From Pseudogymnoascus destructans (lineage: Eukaryota; Ascomycota; Leotiomycetes; Thelebolales; Thelebolaceae), in the NCBI RefSeq assembly GCF_001641265.1, contig NW_020167535.1, positions 744,001 through 808,000 of the forward strand: 64,000 bases of DNA, given 5' to 3'. Below are positions 52,781 to 63,622 of the stretch, piece by piece. The first letter of the stretch is position 1. Every line of letters begins with the position of its first letter. The position numbers were made by a program, and so were the translations under genes. Under the pieces are notes generated by a model. The model had not been told where the DNA came from and did no database searches. It saw nothing but the letters and a program-made list of their open reading frames with translations.

Positions 52781-54457
52781 ATGGAATCTACTTCAAACGA
52801 AAGCCGTATAATCCTAGCAATTGAAGCTCTTAAAAACGACCCTAAACTTACCGAACGAGCTGCAGCAGGTATCATAAGGTTCCCCGGGCGACTTTGGCTG
52901 ACCGACGCGCTGGAAAACTATCAAGACGCGATATAACTGCAAATGGGAGGAAGTTAACCAATACTGAAGAGAGTGTGCTTCTTGATCGTATTATTGATCT
53001 AATTGAGCGAGGATTTCTGCCCCGGCTCGAAGATATACAAGATATGGCCAATCGCCTCCTTGGGGTACGCGACGCAACACGTGTTGGCTCACGATAGGCA
53101 GGGAACTTCGTACGACGCCAACCAGCCCTTAATATGTGTTTTCGACGTCGAATTGACTACCAGAGGGCCCTAGCTAAGATTATACAAGCTTGGTTTGCAC
53201 TTGTACAGAATACAATTTCAAAATACGGTATTGTCAACTCAGACATCTACAACTTTGATGAGACTGGGTTTTTGATGGGAATGCTCTCACATGCTGAGGT
53301 TGTAACAACCTCTGATCGATGGGACAGACCTTGTACAAAGCAGCCTGGCAATCGGGAATGGGTTTCTGTAATCCAGGGTGTATGTGCAGATGGCTGGGCA
53401 ATGCCGCCATATATCATTGTTAAGGGCAAATATCACCTCCTCTCCTGGTATACCAACGGCCAATTCCCACCAACCTGGCGGATCCATCTGAGCGAAAATG
53501 GCTGGACTACAAACGCTATAGGCCTAGATTGGTTGAATCACTTTGAGGGATGTACTAAGCCTCGTACAACTGGTGGATATAGACTTCTAATCCTTGACGG
53601 CCACAACAGCCACCGGGCTACTGAATTTGACGATTTCTGCAAGCTTAACAATATTATACCACTTTGCATGCCTCCCCATTCATCGCATATCCTCCAGCCT
53701 CTCGATGTAGGCTGTTTTAGCCCTTTAAGAGCTTCGTATAGCAAGGCAATTGAGCAGATGATGCGGAGGCATATAACTCACATTACTAAAGACGACTTCT
53801 TTCCTGCCTTCCAGCAGGCCTTTTTTGCTTCAATGGGAGAAGAGAATGTACGAGCTGGCTTCTGAGCAACTGGCCTTGTTCCATACGACCCTGAAACAGT
53901 AATTTCTCAGCTGGATTTTAAGCCTAGAACGCCTACACCGTCAAACTCTCGGCCAGGAACCGCTACCTCCTGGGGTCTAAAAATGCCAACTACAGCAATT
54001 GAGGCTGTACAAAGCTCTACTACCTTGAAATCTAGGATTGCTAGGCATCAGGGTAGCTCTCCAACCCATTTATATAATGTAGTTGACGCCCAGGCTAAAG
54101 GTATCTCAATGCTAGCACACAGACTAGTCCTTCTTGAAGCTGAGAACCAGGAGCTTTGTACAGCAAATGAGCTACTAAGCAAACGCCAGAGGGCTAGAAA
54201 GAGCCGCCTACAGCTTGGAGGTTCGCTTTCAGCACCTGAAGCTAATGCGATATGGCTAGAAAAGGGTATAGTTGATGCTAGGAGAGAAAATACACGTAGG
54301 GAGGGAACTACCCTCCCTACGTGTATTTTCTCTCCTAGCATCTACAGAGCGGGCTCAGCTACGTACTCAGCGTTGTGGCAACTGCAGCCAAACTGGTCAT
54401 AATTTGCGAACTTGTCAGGTAGTTTGGGAGACGTCTGAAGATGGCGATTCTGAGTAG
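52781..54457 (+). pseudogene. Pogo-4 transposase, multiply broken
   Basis: The start is MESTSNESRIILAIEALK. A frame change near 52890 precedes DRRAGKLSRRDITANGRK, and TAG follows ATRVGSR (53095-53097). The core is then open from 53134: YNFDETGFLMG, ILDGHNSHRA and LQPLDVGCFSPLRASY. TGA follows NVRAGF (about 53863). A 69-bp perfect palindrome (54274-54342) shifts the frame before the CCHC knuckle CGNCSQTGHNLRTC. It is more decayed than pogo 3 and 5. Confidence 0.9.
54274..54342. repeat. Perfect 32-bp inverted repeat, 5-base loop
   Basis: GATGCTAGGAGAGAAAATAC.. and its exact complement flank AACTA. The left arm is ordinary transposase coding sequence, so the right arm is a locally templated inverted copy. 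Confidence 0.95.
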
Positions 54458-54570
54458 TTTTAATTGATTTAAGGCGTTGTAGTTGAATTGATTTATATAA
54501 TATATAGGTGGTCGGTGGAAAGTGGCCGACTCGCTTGGGTGGCCGATTCGTTATACATGTACATTAGTTA

Positions 54571-56430
54571 ACGTACATGTATAGCGAAAGCGCCAAACAA
54601 GCGAAAGCGCCAAAATTATCTACCCTCACGACAAACATTGCGATAAATCTACCACAACATTAGAAATCAATTGAAACTACTCGGAGTCCTCTTCCTCAGA
54701 GGTGTCTATTACAATCTGACACGTGCGCGCATTGTGCCCAGTCTCACCACACTTGCCACAGCGACGGGCACGGGTTTCTTCCCTTGGCTTCCGACCACGG
54801 CTTGCCCTTATTTCCTGCTCTACCTGCTGCACAACATCCCTCTCATCCTGTAGCTCTTGCGCCCCTTGTTGACTAAGTGATCCTCCTTGCTGTAGTCGTG
54901 TTTTCCTAGCTCTCCGGCGCTTGCTTAGTACTTCATTTGCCTGTCGTAGGTTTTGGTTCTCTCCCTTTAGCAGTGCTAATTGATGCATTATTTGCGATGC
55001 ACCCTTTGTAAACTGGTCAACAGCTGCATAGATTGAGGTTGGAGAGCTATTTTGATGGCGTGAAATCCGAGTTTTAATAAATGTAGACTGTGACATAGCT
55101 TCAATTGGGTTGTTTGGTGTCTGAGAAACCCAAGGTTGAGCAGTACCTGGGCGGGAGCTTGGAGGCGTTGGTGTCCTTAACTTAAGATCAAGTGTAGATA
55201 TCACTCTCTCAGGGTCAAATGGAAGAAGCCCTGCCCCTCGGAACCCGCCTCAAATGTTACTTTCCGTCATTGTAGTGTTAAATGCAGCGTGGAAGGCAGG
55301 AAAGAAGTCATCCTTTGTAATATGAGAAATATGAGCCTGCATCATATCTTCAATTTGCCGACCATAGGCCTGCTTTAACGGGCCGAAACAGCCAACATCA
55401 AGTGGCTGGAGTAGATGAGAAGAGTGAGCAGGCATACAAAGCGTAATAATGTTGTGTTCCTTGCAGTACTCCTCAAACTCATCTGAGTGGTGGCTCTCAT
55501 GACCATCAAGGACTAACAAGCGATAACCACCAACACTCCGGGCCTTTGTATGCTTCTCAAAGTGCTGAATCCAATCCATGCCTCTCTCGTTTGTAGTCCA
55601 GCCATTTTCAGTAACAGAAATCACCCAATCGCTTGAAAATCCACTATTCTCATACCAAGATGTAAGGTGGTTTTTGCCTGCAACAATGATAAATGGTGGT
55701 ACTGCCCAACCTTGAGAACTAACGCCTTGGATTACTGTAACCCATTCCCGATTACCAGGCTGTACCTTCTTTGCTTTTGCCCGCCCGTCTGAGCTTGTTA
55801 CAACCATAGCAGTTGAGATAACGCCCATCATAAACCCAGTCTCATCAAAGTTGTAGATATCTGCTTCATCGATACCATATTTCGCAATTGTGTTACGCAC
55901 AAGCTCAAACCAGCCATTAATAACTTCTGGATCTTCGCACTTAGCCCTCTGGTAGTCGTATTTGCGCTGAAAGCGTGTCTGGAGCTCTACACGCCGCTTA
56001 ACAAAGTTTGAAGCCCAACGCGACCCAACGCGTGACGCGTCGCGTGTTGCAAGTAGTCGACTTGCCATATCTTCAACAACAGACAGCCGAGGAGGAAACC
56101 CTTTGGCAGCTAGGTCGAGTATATACTGAACAAGGACGGACTCCTCTAGGTTAGTTAATTTCCGTGAGTTGGCTTGGATATCGCGTCGTGAAGGTACACC
56201 TTCTAGATGACGACCTAGCTTGCGGTGGTCCACAGAATAGATCCTAGCAGCAACTCGAAGGCGTAACTTTGGGTCGCTTTGCATAGCCTGGATAGCTAGC
56301 ACTAATTGGCTTTCATCGTTTTTATGGGGCATGTTTTGTTGTTGAGGAATTTAACATTTAGTTGGGGGGTTTGGTCACCGCATCATTTTGGCGCTTTCGC
56401 TTGTTTGGCGCTTTCGCTATACATGTACGT
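54571..56430 (-). mobile_element. Pogo element 5, complete
   Basis: 1860 bp between TA dinucleotides (54569-54570 and 56431-56432), six bases from pogo-4. Ends ACGTACATGTATAGCGAAAG and inverted ..CTTTCGCTATACATGTACGT with doubled GCCAAACAAGCGAAAGCGCC. Confidence 0.94.
54677..56332 (-). pseudogene. Pogo-5 transposase, one nonsense codon from intact
   Basis: A 1656-nt frame from ATG 56332 to the stop at 54677, interrupted once by TGA at 55250-55252 (TESNI-stop-GGFRGAG). Order: N-terminal HTH (ARIYSVDHRKLGRHLEG), CENP-B-type HTH (EDMASRLLATRDASRVGSRW), the triad in YNFDETGFMMG, VLDGHESHHS and LQPLDVGCFGPLKQAYG, then a coiled basic region and CCHC knuckle CGKCGETGHNARTC. It is the closest relative of pogo-2. 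Confidence 0.93.
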
Positions 56431-56818
56431 TAGTATTATTTTATAAATCTTAAGTAATATAACTTACTGCTCAAAAACATTTTCTAAAGCTTTTAAAGCA
56501 TCAAACTCTGCTTGTGGGTTATAGCCTAATTTATTAAGCCAAGTTTTTTTAATTCTTGCTTCTTCATTCCAAGTCAAGTGAGAAGTGATTCTCCTAAATT
56601 CTGTTGCTAGTAAAGTTGCTATAAATAAAGTACTATTTTTCTCCTCAAAATGAAGAGGAGAATAGTATTTCCTAAGCTTTAAAACTCCTTAATCTATTGC
56701 TAAGCTCATTTTAGAGCCCTATAATTAATTAGTATATTTGTTTATAAAATAAGAATGTAAAACTTACCTTTTGTACTTTACAAGTCTAAACTTTGATAAA
56801 TTTGACTTATTAAAGGTA
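56431..56818 (-). pseudogene. hAT-2 transposase, middle part
   Basis: Minus-strand coding remnant: KLRKYYSPLHFEEKNSTLFI, then LATEFRRITSHLTWNEEARI and PQAEFDALKALENVFEQ, followed by a GTAAGT intron donor near 56465. This is the segment that precedes the hAT dimerisation domain. An upstream intron (GTAAGT..ATTATAG) lies near 56715-56765. The left intron is occupied by pogo-5 and pogo-4; the gene resumes at 52673. The right side is cut by a Fot1-like element at 56819. Confidence 0.75.
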
Positions 56819-58092
56819 ACGTAAGTCGTGGCGTAACACAGGGGATGGCGTAACGCGGTGAATTTACCCCGCTGACTTCTGATAACTGTAAATAACTCAA
56901 CAATGGTTCGCCGTAAAAGCCTGGGTGTTGCTGAGCATGAAACTTTAATAGCCCAGGCAGTATTAGATGTCCAATCTAAGAAGTATAAGAGTGCATATCA
57001 CGCTGAGAAAGTGCTGGGGCTGCTGAAGAGTTCAGTGACGTGACACGTCAATGGAGGTTTGACACGCTCCCAAGCCTGCCAGAAACAGCAGAATTTATCA
57101 GGCGCGCAAGAACAGATACTTCTGAAGTGGATTAAAAACCTAACAATCAGCGGCTATTCTCCGGGGCATCAGTTGTTGAAGGAAATAGCTGAAGAACTCT
57201 GGTCGCACCGGTCACTCAATTTTGACGACGCGACGCCAAGCTTACTTCTACCCCAACCACGATTTTCCCTCAGTCGCGACTGGGTACCACGATTCATACA
57301 ACGACATCCCCATCTACAGGTCGCTATTGGGCGACGGATCAAAACTGTATGCATGGACGGGTGCAACAAAACCAGTGCTTACGGCATGGTTTGACGCGTA
57401 CACTGAGGTGGTTCAACAGTTTGCAATCACACAAGAGAACACATATAACATGGATAAATCCAGATTTTCGATTGGGACAATGGAATCTACTCGAATTATA
57501 CTTGATTCAATACTTCGTACGAAGCATCAAGCGCATCCTGGCCATCAGGAATGGGTTTTGATGGTCGAGTGCATCTGCACAGACAGAACCATCCTCCCAC
57601 CCCTCAGGATCTTTAAGGGCAAGAACGTTCTCCAATCATGGATTCCGCCTGCAGTCATCAACCAGTGGTTCTTCTCTGCGAATACAAAAGGCTGGACAAG
57701 CAACCTCCATGGGTTGGAGTGGTTAAAACGCATCTTCGAGCCAACAACACGCACAAAAGCAGATGGTCAGCACCGGCTTCTTATATGCGACGGCCACGAC
57801 TCACACATTAGCGGGAGTTTCATTGCACATTGCATGTAGAACCATATTGTATTACTGATACTTCCCCCTCATACATCACACTTACTACAACCACTGGATG
57901 TTGTAATATTCGGCCCGCTAAAAAAGCGTCTACAGCAGCGCTCTCCCCACTCAACCAAGTGCAACTTGCGCGCATACAGAAGTATGAATGGATGGAGGCA
58001 TACATCCAGGCACGGCTTGATATATGCAACCATCAGAACATTGAGTCAGCATATCGTGATTTCCTTTTAACCCCCAGCGAACATTGCGTACG
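56819..58092 (+). pseudogene. Fot1-like pogo relic, truncated on the right
   Basis: Left end after TA (56817-56818): ACGTAAGTCGTGGCGTAACA. The coding remnant starts MVRRKSLGVAEHETLIAQAV at 56904, with stops and shifts. LSGAQEQILLKWIKNLTISG and WVPRFIQRHPHL form the CENP-B-like domain. YNMDKSRFSIG is a degraded first catalytic block, LLICDGHDSHISGSFIAHC the second and LLQPLDVVIFGPLKKRLQQR the third. Repeat X begins at 58093 and removes the right end. It belongs to a different pogo branch from elements 1-5. Confidence 0.83.
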
Positions 58093-59164
58093 TGTCATAC
58101 TGACATTCGTTGCACTCAGTTTCCTATCAAACTCAAGAGCAAACTTAGAAATCTCCTCCTCAAACCTACAAGTCACTATACATATTTTGGCTTGTCACAC
58201 CAACAACAAAAGCAATACTACTCAACGATTGCTACAACCCTCTATGATTCATTACACGTCATTGCTCCTTAGTTACTGGGCCGATATGACCACATAGCAT
58301 ATCTCTACAACCCTCTATGATTCATTACATGACATCACTCCTTAGTTACTGGGCTAATACTACACATGACATATCTCTATCAACTAGAGGCCTAGGAACA
58401 TGAACGATAGCTCCAAAAGCTTCTACAACTGTCTATGATTCATTACACGTCATTGCTCCTTAGTTAACCACAAGATTGGTTAAGTTATGACATAATCTGT
58501 CTATAGGGGTACTCTGACCTTGGACCTCCTTTCACTTCCTATAGGCTAGGAACCTAGGAGATGGTTCTATGGGATTCTCTTACGTCGACTACAGTTACCA
58601 AGCCTGGTTAGTCATGGAAAGTATTGGAAAATGAGAGAACTACACTCCTTTAGCATAAATAGGATTGCCCTTTCCTTAAGAAAGGGCAAGCAGACAATAC
58701 AGTAAATCAACTATCACATACTTCCACATCTTTTCCAAGCTTCCAAGCATTGATCTTATTACTCCTTGTTTCTGAAAAGTCAGTGAGGTGCTAACCTCTG
58801 ACTTATCCCTGAGTTCTCAGACTCAACATTTGTTACAACTTGTCTAAACCACTCCACTACATCATACACCTGATTGCTGCGTTGTGGAATAGTCTAAGCA
58901 CGACCCTTTGGCTCTTTTTCTTAAGACAGTGTGTTGTCTTAGTAAAATCATCCCTTCCTTGGGTGGCTAGATTCTCACATCTGGTGCGACATTTGTTGCA
59001 ACTTGTCTGAACCACTTCACTACATCACACACCTGATTGCTGCGTTGTGGAATAGTCTAAGCTACGACCCTTTGGCTCTGTTTTCGAAGACAGTGTGTTG
59101 TCTTAGTAAATTTATCCCTTCCTTGGGTGGCTAGATTCTCACATCTGGTGCACCCACCATTACA
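58093..59164 (-). repeat. Repeat X, copy b, with partial internal duplication
   Basis: Minus-strand copy of repeat X (TGTAATGG at 59164 to TATGACA at 58093). Its first ~180 bp occur twice (about 58985-59164 and 58806-58984). Joined head to head with copy c. Confidence 0.8.
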
Positions 59165-60058
59165 CACCAGATGTAAGAATCTAGCCACCCAAGGAAGGGA
59201 TGAATTTACTAAGACAACACACTGTCTTAGGAAACAGAGCCAAAGGGTTGTAGCTTAGACTATTCCACAACGCAGCAATCAGGTGTGTGATGTAGTGAAG
59301 TGGTTCAGACAAGTTGCAACAAATGTTGAGTCTGGGAACTCAGGGGTAAGTCAGAGGTTAATACCTCACTGACTTTTCAGAAACAAGGAGTAACAAGATC
59401 AATGCTTGGAAGCTTGGAAAAGACGTGGAAGTATGTGATAGTTGATTTACTGTATTGTCTGCTTGCCCTTTCTTAAGGAAAGGGCAATCCTATTTATGCT
59501 AAAGGAGTGTAGTTCTCTCATTTTTCAATACTTTCCATGACTAACCAGGCTTGGTAACTGTAGTCGACGTAAGAGAATCCCATAGAACCATCTCCTAGGT
59601 TCCTAGCCTATAGGAGGTGAAAGGAGGTCCAAGGTCAGAGTACCCCTATAGACAGATTATGTCATAACTTAACCAATCTTGTGGTTAACTAAGGAGCAAT
59701 GACGTGTAATGAATCATAGACAGTTGTAGAAGCTTTTGGAGCTATCGTTCATGTTCCTAGGCCTCTAGTTGATAGAGATATGTCATGTGTAGTATTAGCC
59801 CAGTAACTAAGGAGTGATGTCATGTAATGAATCATAGAGGGTGTAGAGATATGCTATGTGGTAATATCAGCCCAGTAACTAAGGGGCGATGACGTGTAAT
59901 GAATCATAGAGGGTTGTAGCAAACGTTGAGTAGTATTGCTCTTGTTGTTGGTGTGACAAGCCAAAATATGTATAGTGACTTGTAGGTTTGAGGAGGAGAT
60001 TTCTAAGTTTGCTCTTGAGTTTGATAGGAAACTGAGTGCAACGAATGTCAGTATGACA
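59165..60058 (+). repeat. Repeat X, copy c
   Basis: Plus-strand copy lacking the first 14 bases and ending TATGACA at 60058, where it has replaced the left part of the second H3 transposon. With copy b it forms an inverted repeat with arms of about 0.9 kb and no spacer. Confidence 0.8.
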
Positions 60059-60060
60059 AG

Positions 60061-60892
60061 AAGGCCACGCGCCGTGCAAAGTCTGGTAAGAGGATTACCA
60101 GAGGATTACCAGAACTCTCTAATAAACATATAGGCACCAAGGCTCTCCGCAATATCAGAAGACAGCAACTCGATACTAGCCTAATTATCCCAAAGCTCCC
60201 ATTCCAGCGTCTTGTTAGGGAAATCACAGAAGACTTCAAGTCCAATCTTTGCTTCCAGCAATCTGCTATCCTAGCTCTTCAGGAAGCTGCTGAATGCTTT
60301 CTCATTCGAGAATTTGAGAGTATGATGTTTAAACATAGTGACAGTGTAAGGACACAGGGCACCCAGCTCACAGTAATAGCATATGAGAGTGCGAGTCGGA
60401 GGCTAAACGGATGCTATCCTATAGGTCTACTACGAAGGATACAAAAAAGATGAAGGGGGAACCCCGTTGAGTCTGTTTCCTTAACTCCCGAAACGGGCCT
60501 GACTCGGTTATCCCAACCCTAGCCCTGATCCTTCCACCGCAACAGGTCTACATCGGCCCTGAACCCTATACACTTACCGTCCCCCACTATAGTGTAACTC
60601 GCTATATGCTCCTCTACTGGTTCGAAACCCCACCGAGCCGGATTCCATGCTTGTAGTGACCGTAACAGTTCTGAGACAGGTTCTTCGAGTATCTAGGTAC
60701 GGAGGCATCCTTACAGACAGGGACATACTAACACTTATAGTGACAAACCTCATCGCTATTCATGCAAAGAGAGTGACAATTCAGGCAAAGGATATGATAT
60801 TGGTTCAGCGTTTGCGGGATATGATGTTTAATCATGGAGCTGTGGGCTTAATCGATGGAAATGTCTCTCATCCAGGAATGAAGGTCAGATGA
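60061..60892 (+). pseudogene. Second histone H3 variant copy, 5'-truncated, LTR in intron 2
   Basis: Exon 1 begins inside the tail (KATRRAKSG). Intron 1 has two GGATTACCAG units against four in the first copy. The fold is intact in frame: TKALRNIRRQQLD, LPFQRLVREITEDFKSNLCF and TNLIAIHAKRVTIQAKDM, the last closer to canonical H3 than copy 1. The intron-2 donor and TACTAAC branch site are kept but separated by a 371-bp LTR. One T fewer at the end removes the stop used by copy 1, so this copy reads on (..DMMFNHGAVGLIDGNVSH) to 60892. Without a start codon it is a pseudogene. Confidence 0.85.
60345..60715 (+). repeat. Solo LTR, family 3, with TSD GACAG
   Basis: 371 bp, TGTAAGGACACAGGG..GGCATCCTTACA, flanked by GACAG at 60340-60344 and 60716-60720. 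It is longer than the inverted copy at 32021-32269 because of about 120 extra bp in the middle. Confidence 0.92.
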
Positions 60893-61194
60893 GTTCTGGC
60901 AACCTTCTGGTAACCTGGTACCTAAAGGCCAAAGCTTATAGTGTGGAATAGGACATCAACAATATGGGAATGGAGTTATGGAGTTATGGCATCTTGATCA
61001 ATGAAGTCGCGCCCCATTTTTAACATAAGTAATGGCTAATCAAACATGTGATATAACTGAGTTGCCAAGACCCATACTAGGTACTCAGCAAGCGAGTAAT
61101 CCTCATTCAAAAATACTCGGGATATGAGTGAGTAACTCAGCTGGGTGAGTAAAAATTCTACTACTCGACTGGTGAGTACCCAGTGCGCAGCCTA

Positions 61195-61511
61195 GTCGTG
61201 AAGGACGAGGGGGGCCGAGGAGGGCGCAGTGCAGAATATCTCCCAAGTCCGTCACAATAGTTTCCAATGTTTCAAATGGAAGGATAGAACACATCGTACC
61301 TTAACAAGTTTCAGTTTTTTGAGTATTTTATAAAGTACCAGGCAACTAATCATAGCGGGCTTTAACGCCAGTATTACATGTTAGTGAGCGAAGTAGATAT
61401 TGGGGGCTTCCAAGTTCAAGTTAAGAGCATACTGTGCAAGCCGAAGAAATACGCGGAGTCAATGTCTATCTGATCCCTAGAATGGCCGTGTATCCTATTT
61501 GGTATCCAATT
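61195..61511. other. Intergenic region right of the transposon block
   Basis: No gene is seen; it presumably includes the 3' UTR of the gelsolin-like gene. Confidence 0.55.
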
Positions 61512-62687
61512 CTAAACCTCAATCGCCCTCCAGAAAGCCAAGCTCTCGTTACCCTCCAAAACCGTCGCAATCGGAGTCAAAGATGCACCCAAAAGCGAGT
61601 TCATATACATCTGAGCAACCTTGATCCACATAGCCTTCTCTGCCTTGCTAGCTCCCTGGCCTCTCCAGACCCAGATAGCCTTCCCGACGTCGAGGATGTA
61701 GACATCATCGCCGTTAAGGTCGGATCTCAGGATAGCTTCTCCGTCCTTGATGAGATCAAGAGTTAATTGACCCGACGCATCGCTGAGTCGGAATAATCTA
61801 GTTGGTCGTCCAGCCTCGGTACCCTGCTTTTCCGCTGTCAAGACGGGCCTGGGGCATTGTAGCTCCTGTTGGGTAACGTCCTTGCCTCCTAACAGGCCAA
61901 CCACGACTCTAGACCTTGATTCTGCCTGCGATAGAACTTCCACGTCGATGTACTTCGCGCGAGTCATATCATGCACCACCTGTGCCGCCTTCGCCTTCTC
62001 CATAGGGCTGCACTTCTTCCCCTGCCACACCCAGATCTTAATGCCCGTATCCAAGACAAACACGTCGCCCTCATCGAGACTCTCCCAGGTGGGCTGGACC
62101 TCATATACCATAATCCCGGCACCCCTCTTATTCGCTGGCGCAAAGATGCGCAAGAGCGTCTTAATCTCCTCCTTCTCAACCTGCGTCTCCACGTGACGGA
62201 AGCCTGACTTGATGCCCCCAGTCAAGATCCTAATAATAGGGAACAGAGCCAAGAAGTCCTCCGAAGGTGACGCCTGCACCTCTCTATGCTGGATCGCCGC
62301 GCCCTTCAAGAACTCATCGAGCTCGACGGTCTTGTACGCCGCTGTGCCCGCCTCATCCTGCGTCGTCTTGCTGCCCAGCCAGAAGAAGATATCGTGTCCG
62401 AGCTTCTTATTCGCATCCTTACCAACCTCGTAAGAGTGGAGAACGATATAGCTATCCCCCTCGTAAAACTGGCCATAGCGTTCCTTGGGCCACTGCACGA
62501 CCTGGAACTCCTCAATGCGCCAGATGCGCAGTCCAGCTACAACGCCGACCTCGCCGTTGTTCCAGGCGGGCTCGGTGGCGGCGGAGGCATACTTGAGGTT
62601 GTGGTCGATGTCGGTGCCAATCAGCTCGACGTTGGAGTCCTTGACGTCATACTCCTTCAGAGATGTTAGGCCGTCGTGGGGTGGCAT
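61512..62687 (-). CDS. Gelsolin/severin-like actin-binding protein
   Basis: Single exon, 391 residues, with three gelsolin repeats. Repeat 1 (about 50-150) has GLRIWRIEEFQVVQWPKERY, FYEGDSYIVLHSYEV and HDIFFWLGSKTTQDEAGTAA. Repeat 2 (about 165-260) has LLRIFAPANKRGAGIMVYEV, SLDEGDVFVLDTGIKIWVWQ and KAKAAQVVHDM. Repeat 3 (about 290-385) has RPTRLFRLSDASGQLTL, DDVYILDVGKAIWVWRGQGA and ALIF-like EGNESLAFWRAI. Three-repeat proteins of this kind (severin, fragmin) sever and cap actin filaments in a calcium-dependent way; the fungal members are less studied. Confidence 0.94.
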   Translation of the reverse strand: MPPHDGLTSLKEYDVKDSNVELIGTDIDHNLKYASAATEPAWNNGEVGVVAGLRIWRIEEFQVVQWPKERYGQFYEGDSYIVLHSYEVGKDANKKLGHDIFFWLGSKTTQDEAGTAAYKTVELDEFLKGAAIQHREVQASPSEDFLALFPIIRILTGGIKSGFRHVETQVEKEEIKTLLRIFAPANKRGAGIMVYEVQPTWESLDEGDVFVLDTGIKIWVWQGKKCSPMEKAKAAQVVHDMTRAKYIDVEVLSQAESRSRVVVGLLGGKDVTQQELQCPRPVLTAEKQGTEAGRPTRLFRLSDASGQLTLDLIKDGEAILRSDLNGDDVYILDVGKAIWVWRGQGASKAEKAMWIKVAQMYMNSLLGASLTPIATVLEGNESLAFWRAIEV

Positions 62688-63622
62688 TTTGATGTTTGAT
62701 TGGGGGGTTAGGCTTTAGGATAGAGGGGGAGGTTAAGGAGTGTAAACAAGGCGGTGCGGGGTTATTGTAGCCACGCCAGACAACACCGATTACCCCTGTT
62801 TCATAAGAAGAGCTTATGCAGATCATTGACGGTTATGACAGGTCGGCTTAAAATGTAGATATTTGTGCCTTTCATATATTATATTGCGCCCATACATAGC
62901 TGCATTTTTAGCCTTTCCCTTCATATGCGGTCTCCTCATGCGGCTGGTCTCACACGTAGGCATACTCGGGTTTCCTTACAGAAATTCCGCCCGACACTGC
63001 CACGCACTTCTGTAACACATTCATATCCGTCTATCAGGTAATGTTGCACATCAATAATGCAACATAAAGAATTCCACAGCTTGGTAATGTCTCGAGTCTG
63101 CATACGTGCTCGATTTCTATTTCCAGAGTCATGTGGCTGTAAAGCCGAGACTGAGACCTGTCTGAGCAAGCGGAGTTAACATAATTGCCGCGTATCCCGA
63201 GACTTATCAGCCGTAAATATTGTACAATAAATCCAATATCTTTAGGATTCAGTATCCAGTACATTCACCAGTCTACACTAAGGCGTCGTCATGTTGTGTA
63301 CGCCATCACAGTATCTGATGGCATTTTGGCTAAGCTTTCTCGGCCCCTGTAACCCCACAAAAAAGGTCCGAACCATTAGCGTCGTCAAAGAAACTTTTAT
63401 GACGCTAAAATGTCGGTGTTTTAGTTGCCTCCGTCCCGACGAGGTCCTTGGTTACGGGCATAGTACGTGGACTCGGGCCTTTGATTTCAATAAATAAATA
63501 ATTGTCGCGGCTTAATATATGAACCGAAGCTTTTTCCACCTGGTAGGGTTTTTTCTTTTCTCTGTATAGCATCGTAATCAATTCATTGCAGTCGTACCTG
63601 CAATTCCAATCGCCACACTTCA
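62688..63622. other. Divergent intergenic region of the gelsolin-like and MFS genes
   Basis: 935 bp with no supported gene. It must contain the promoters of both flanking genes; no site was identified. Confidence 0.55.

Larger units (their letters stand above)
52683..54564 (+). mobile_element. Pogo element 4, complete ends
   Basis: 1882 bp between TA (52681-52682) and TA (54565-54566). Ends ACGTACATGTATAACGAGTC and inverted ..GATTCGTTATACATGTACAT, with a doubled GAGTCGGCCACC motif. Confidence 0.93.
60059..61194 (+). mobile_element. Second copy of the H3 transposon, right part only
   Basis: Matches 34168-34953, including the last part of H3 exon 1, both introns, the 3' flank with GAGTTATGG repeats, the ACTCG-rich subterminal DNA and the terminus AGTGCGCAGCCTA at 61182-61194. 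The left part is missing, replaced by repeat X. The two copies differ at scattered bases. Confidence 0.9.
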
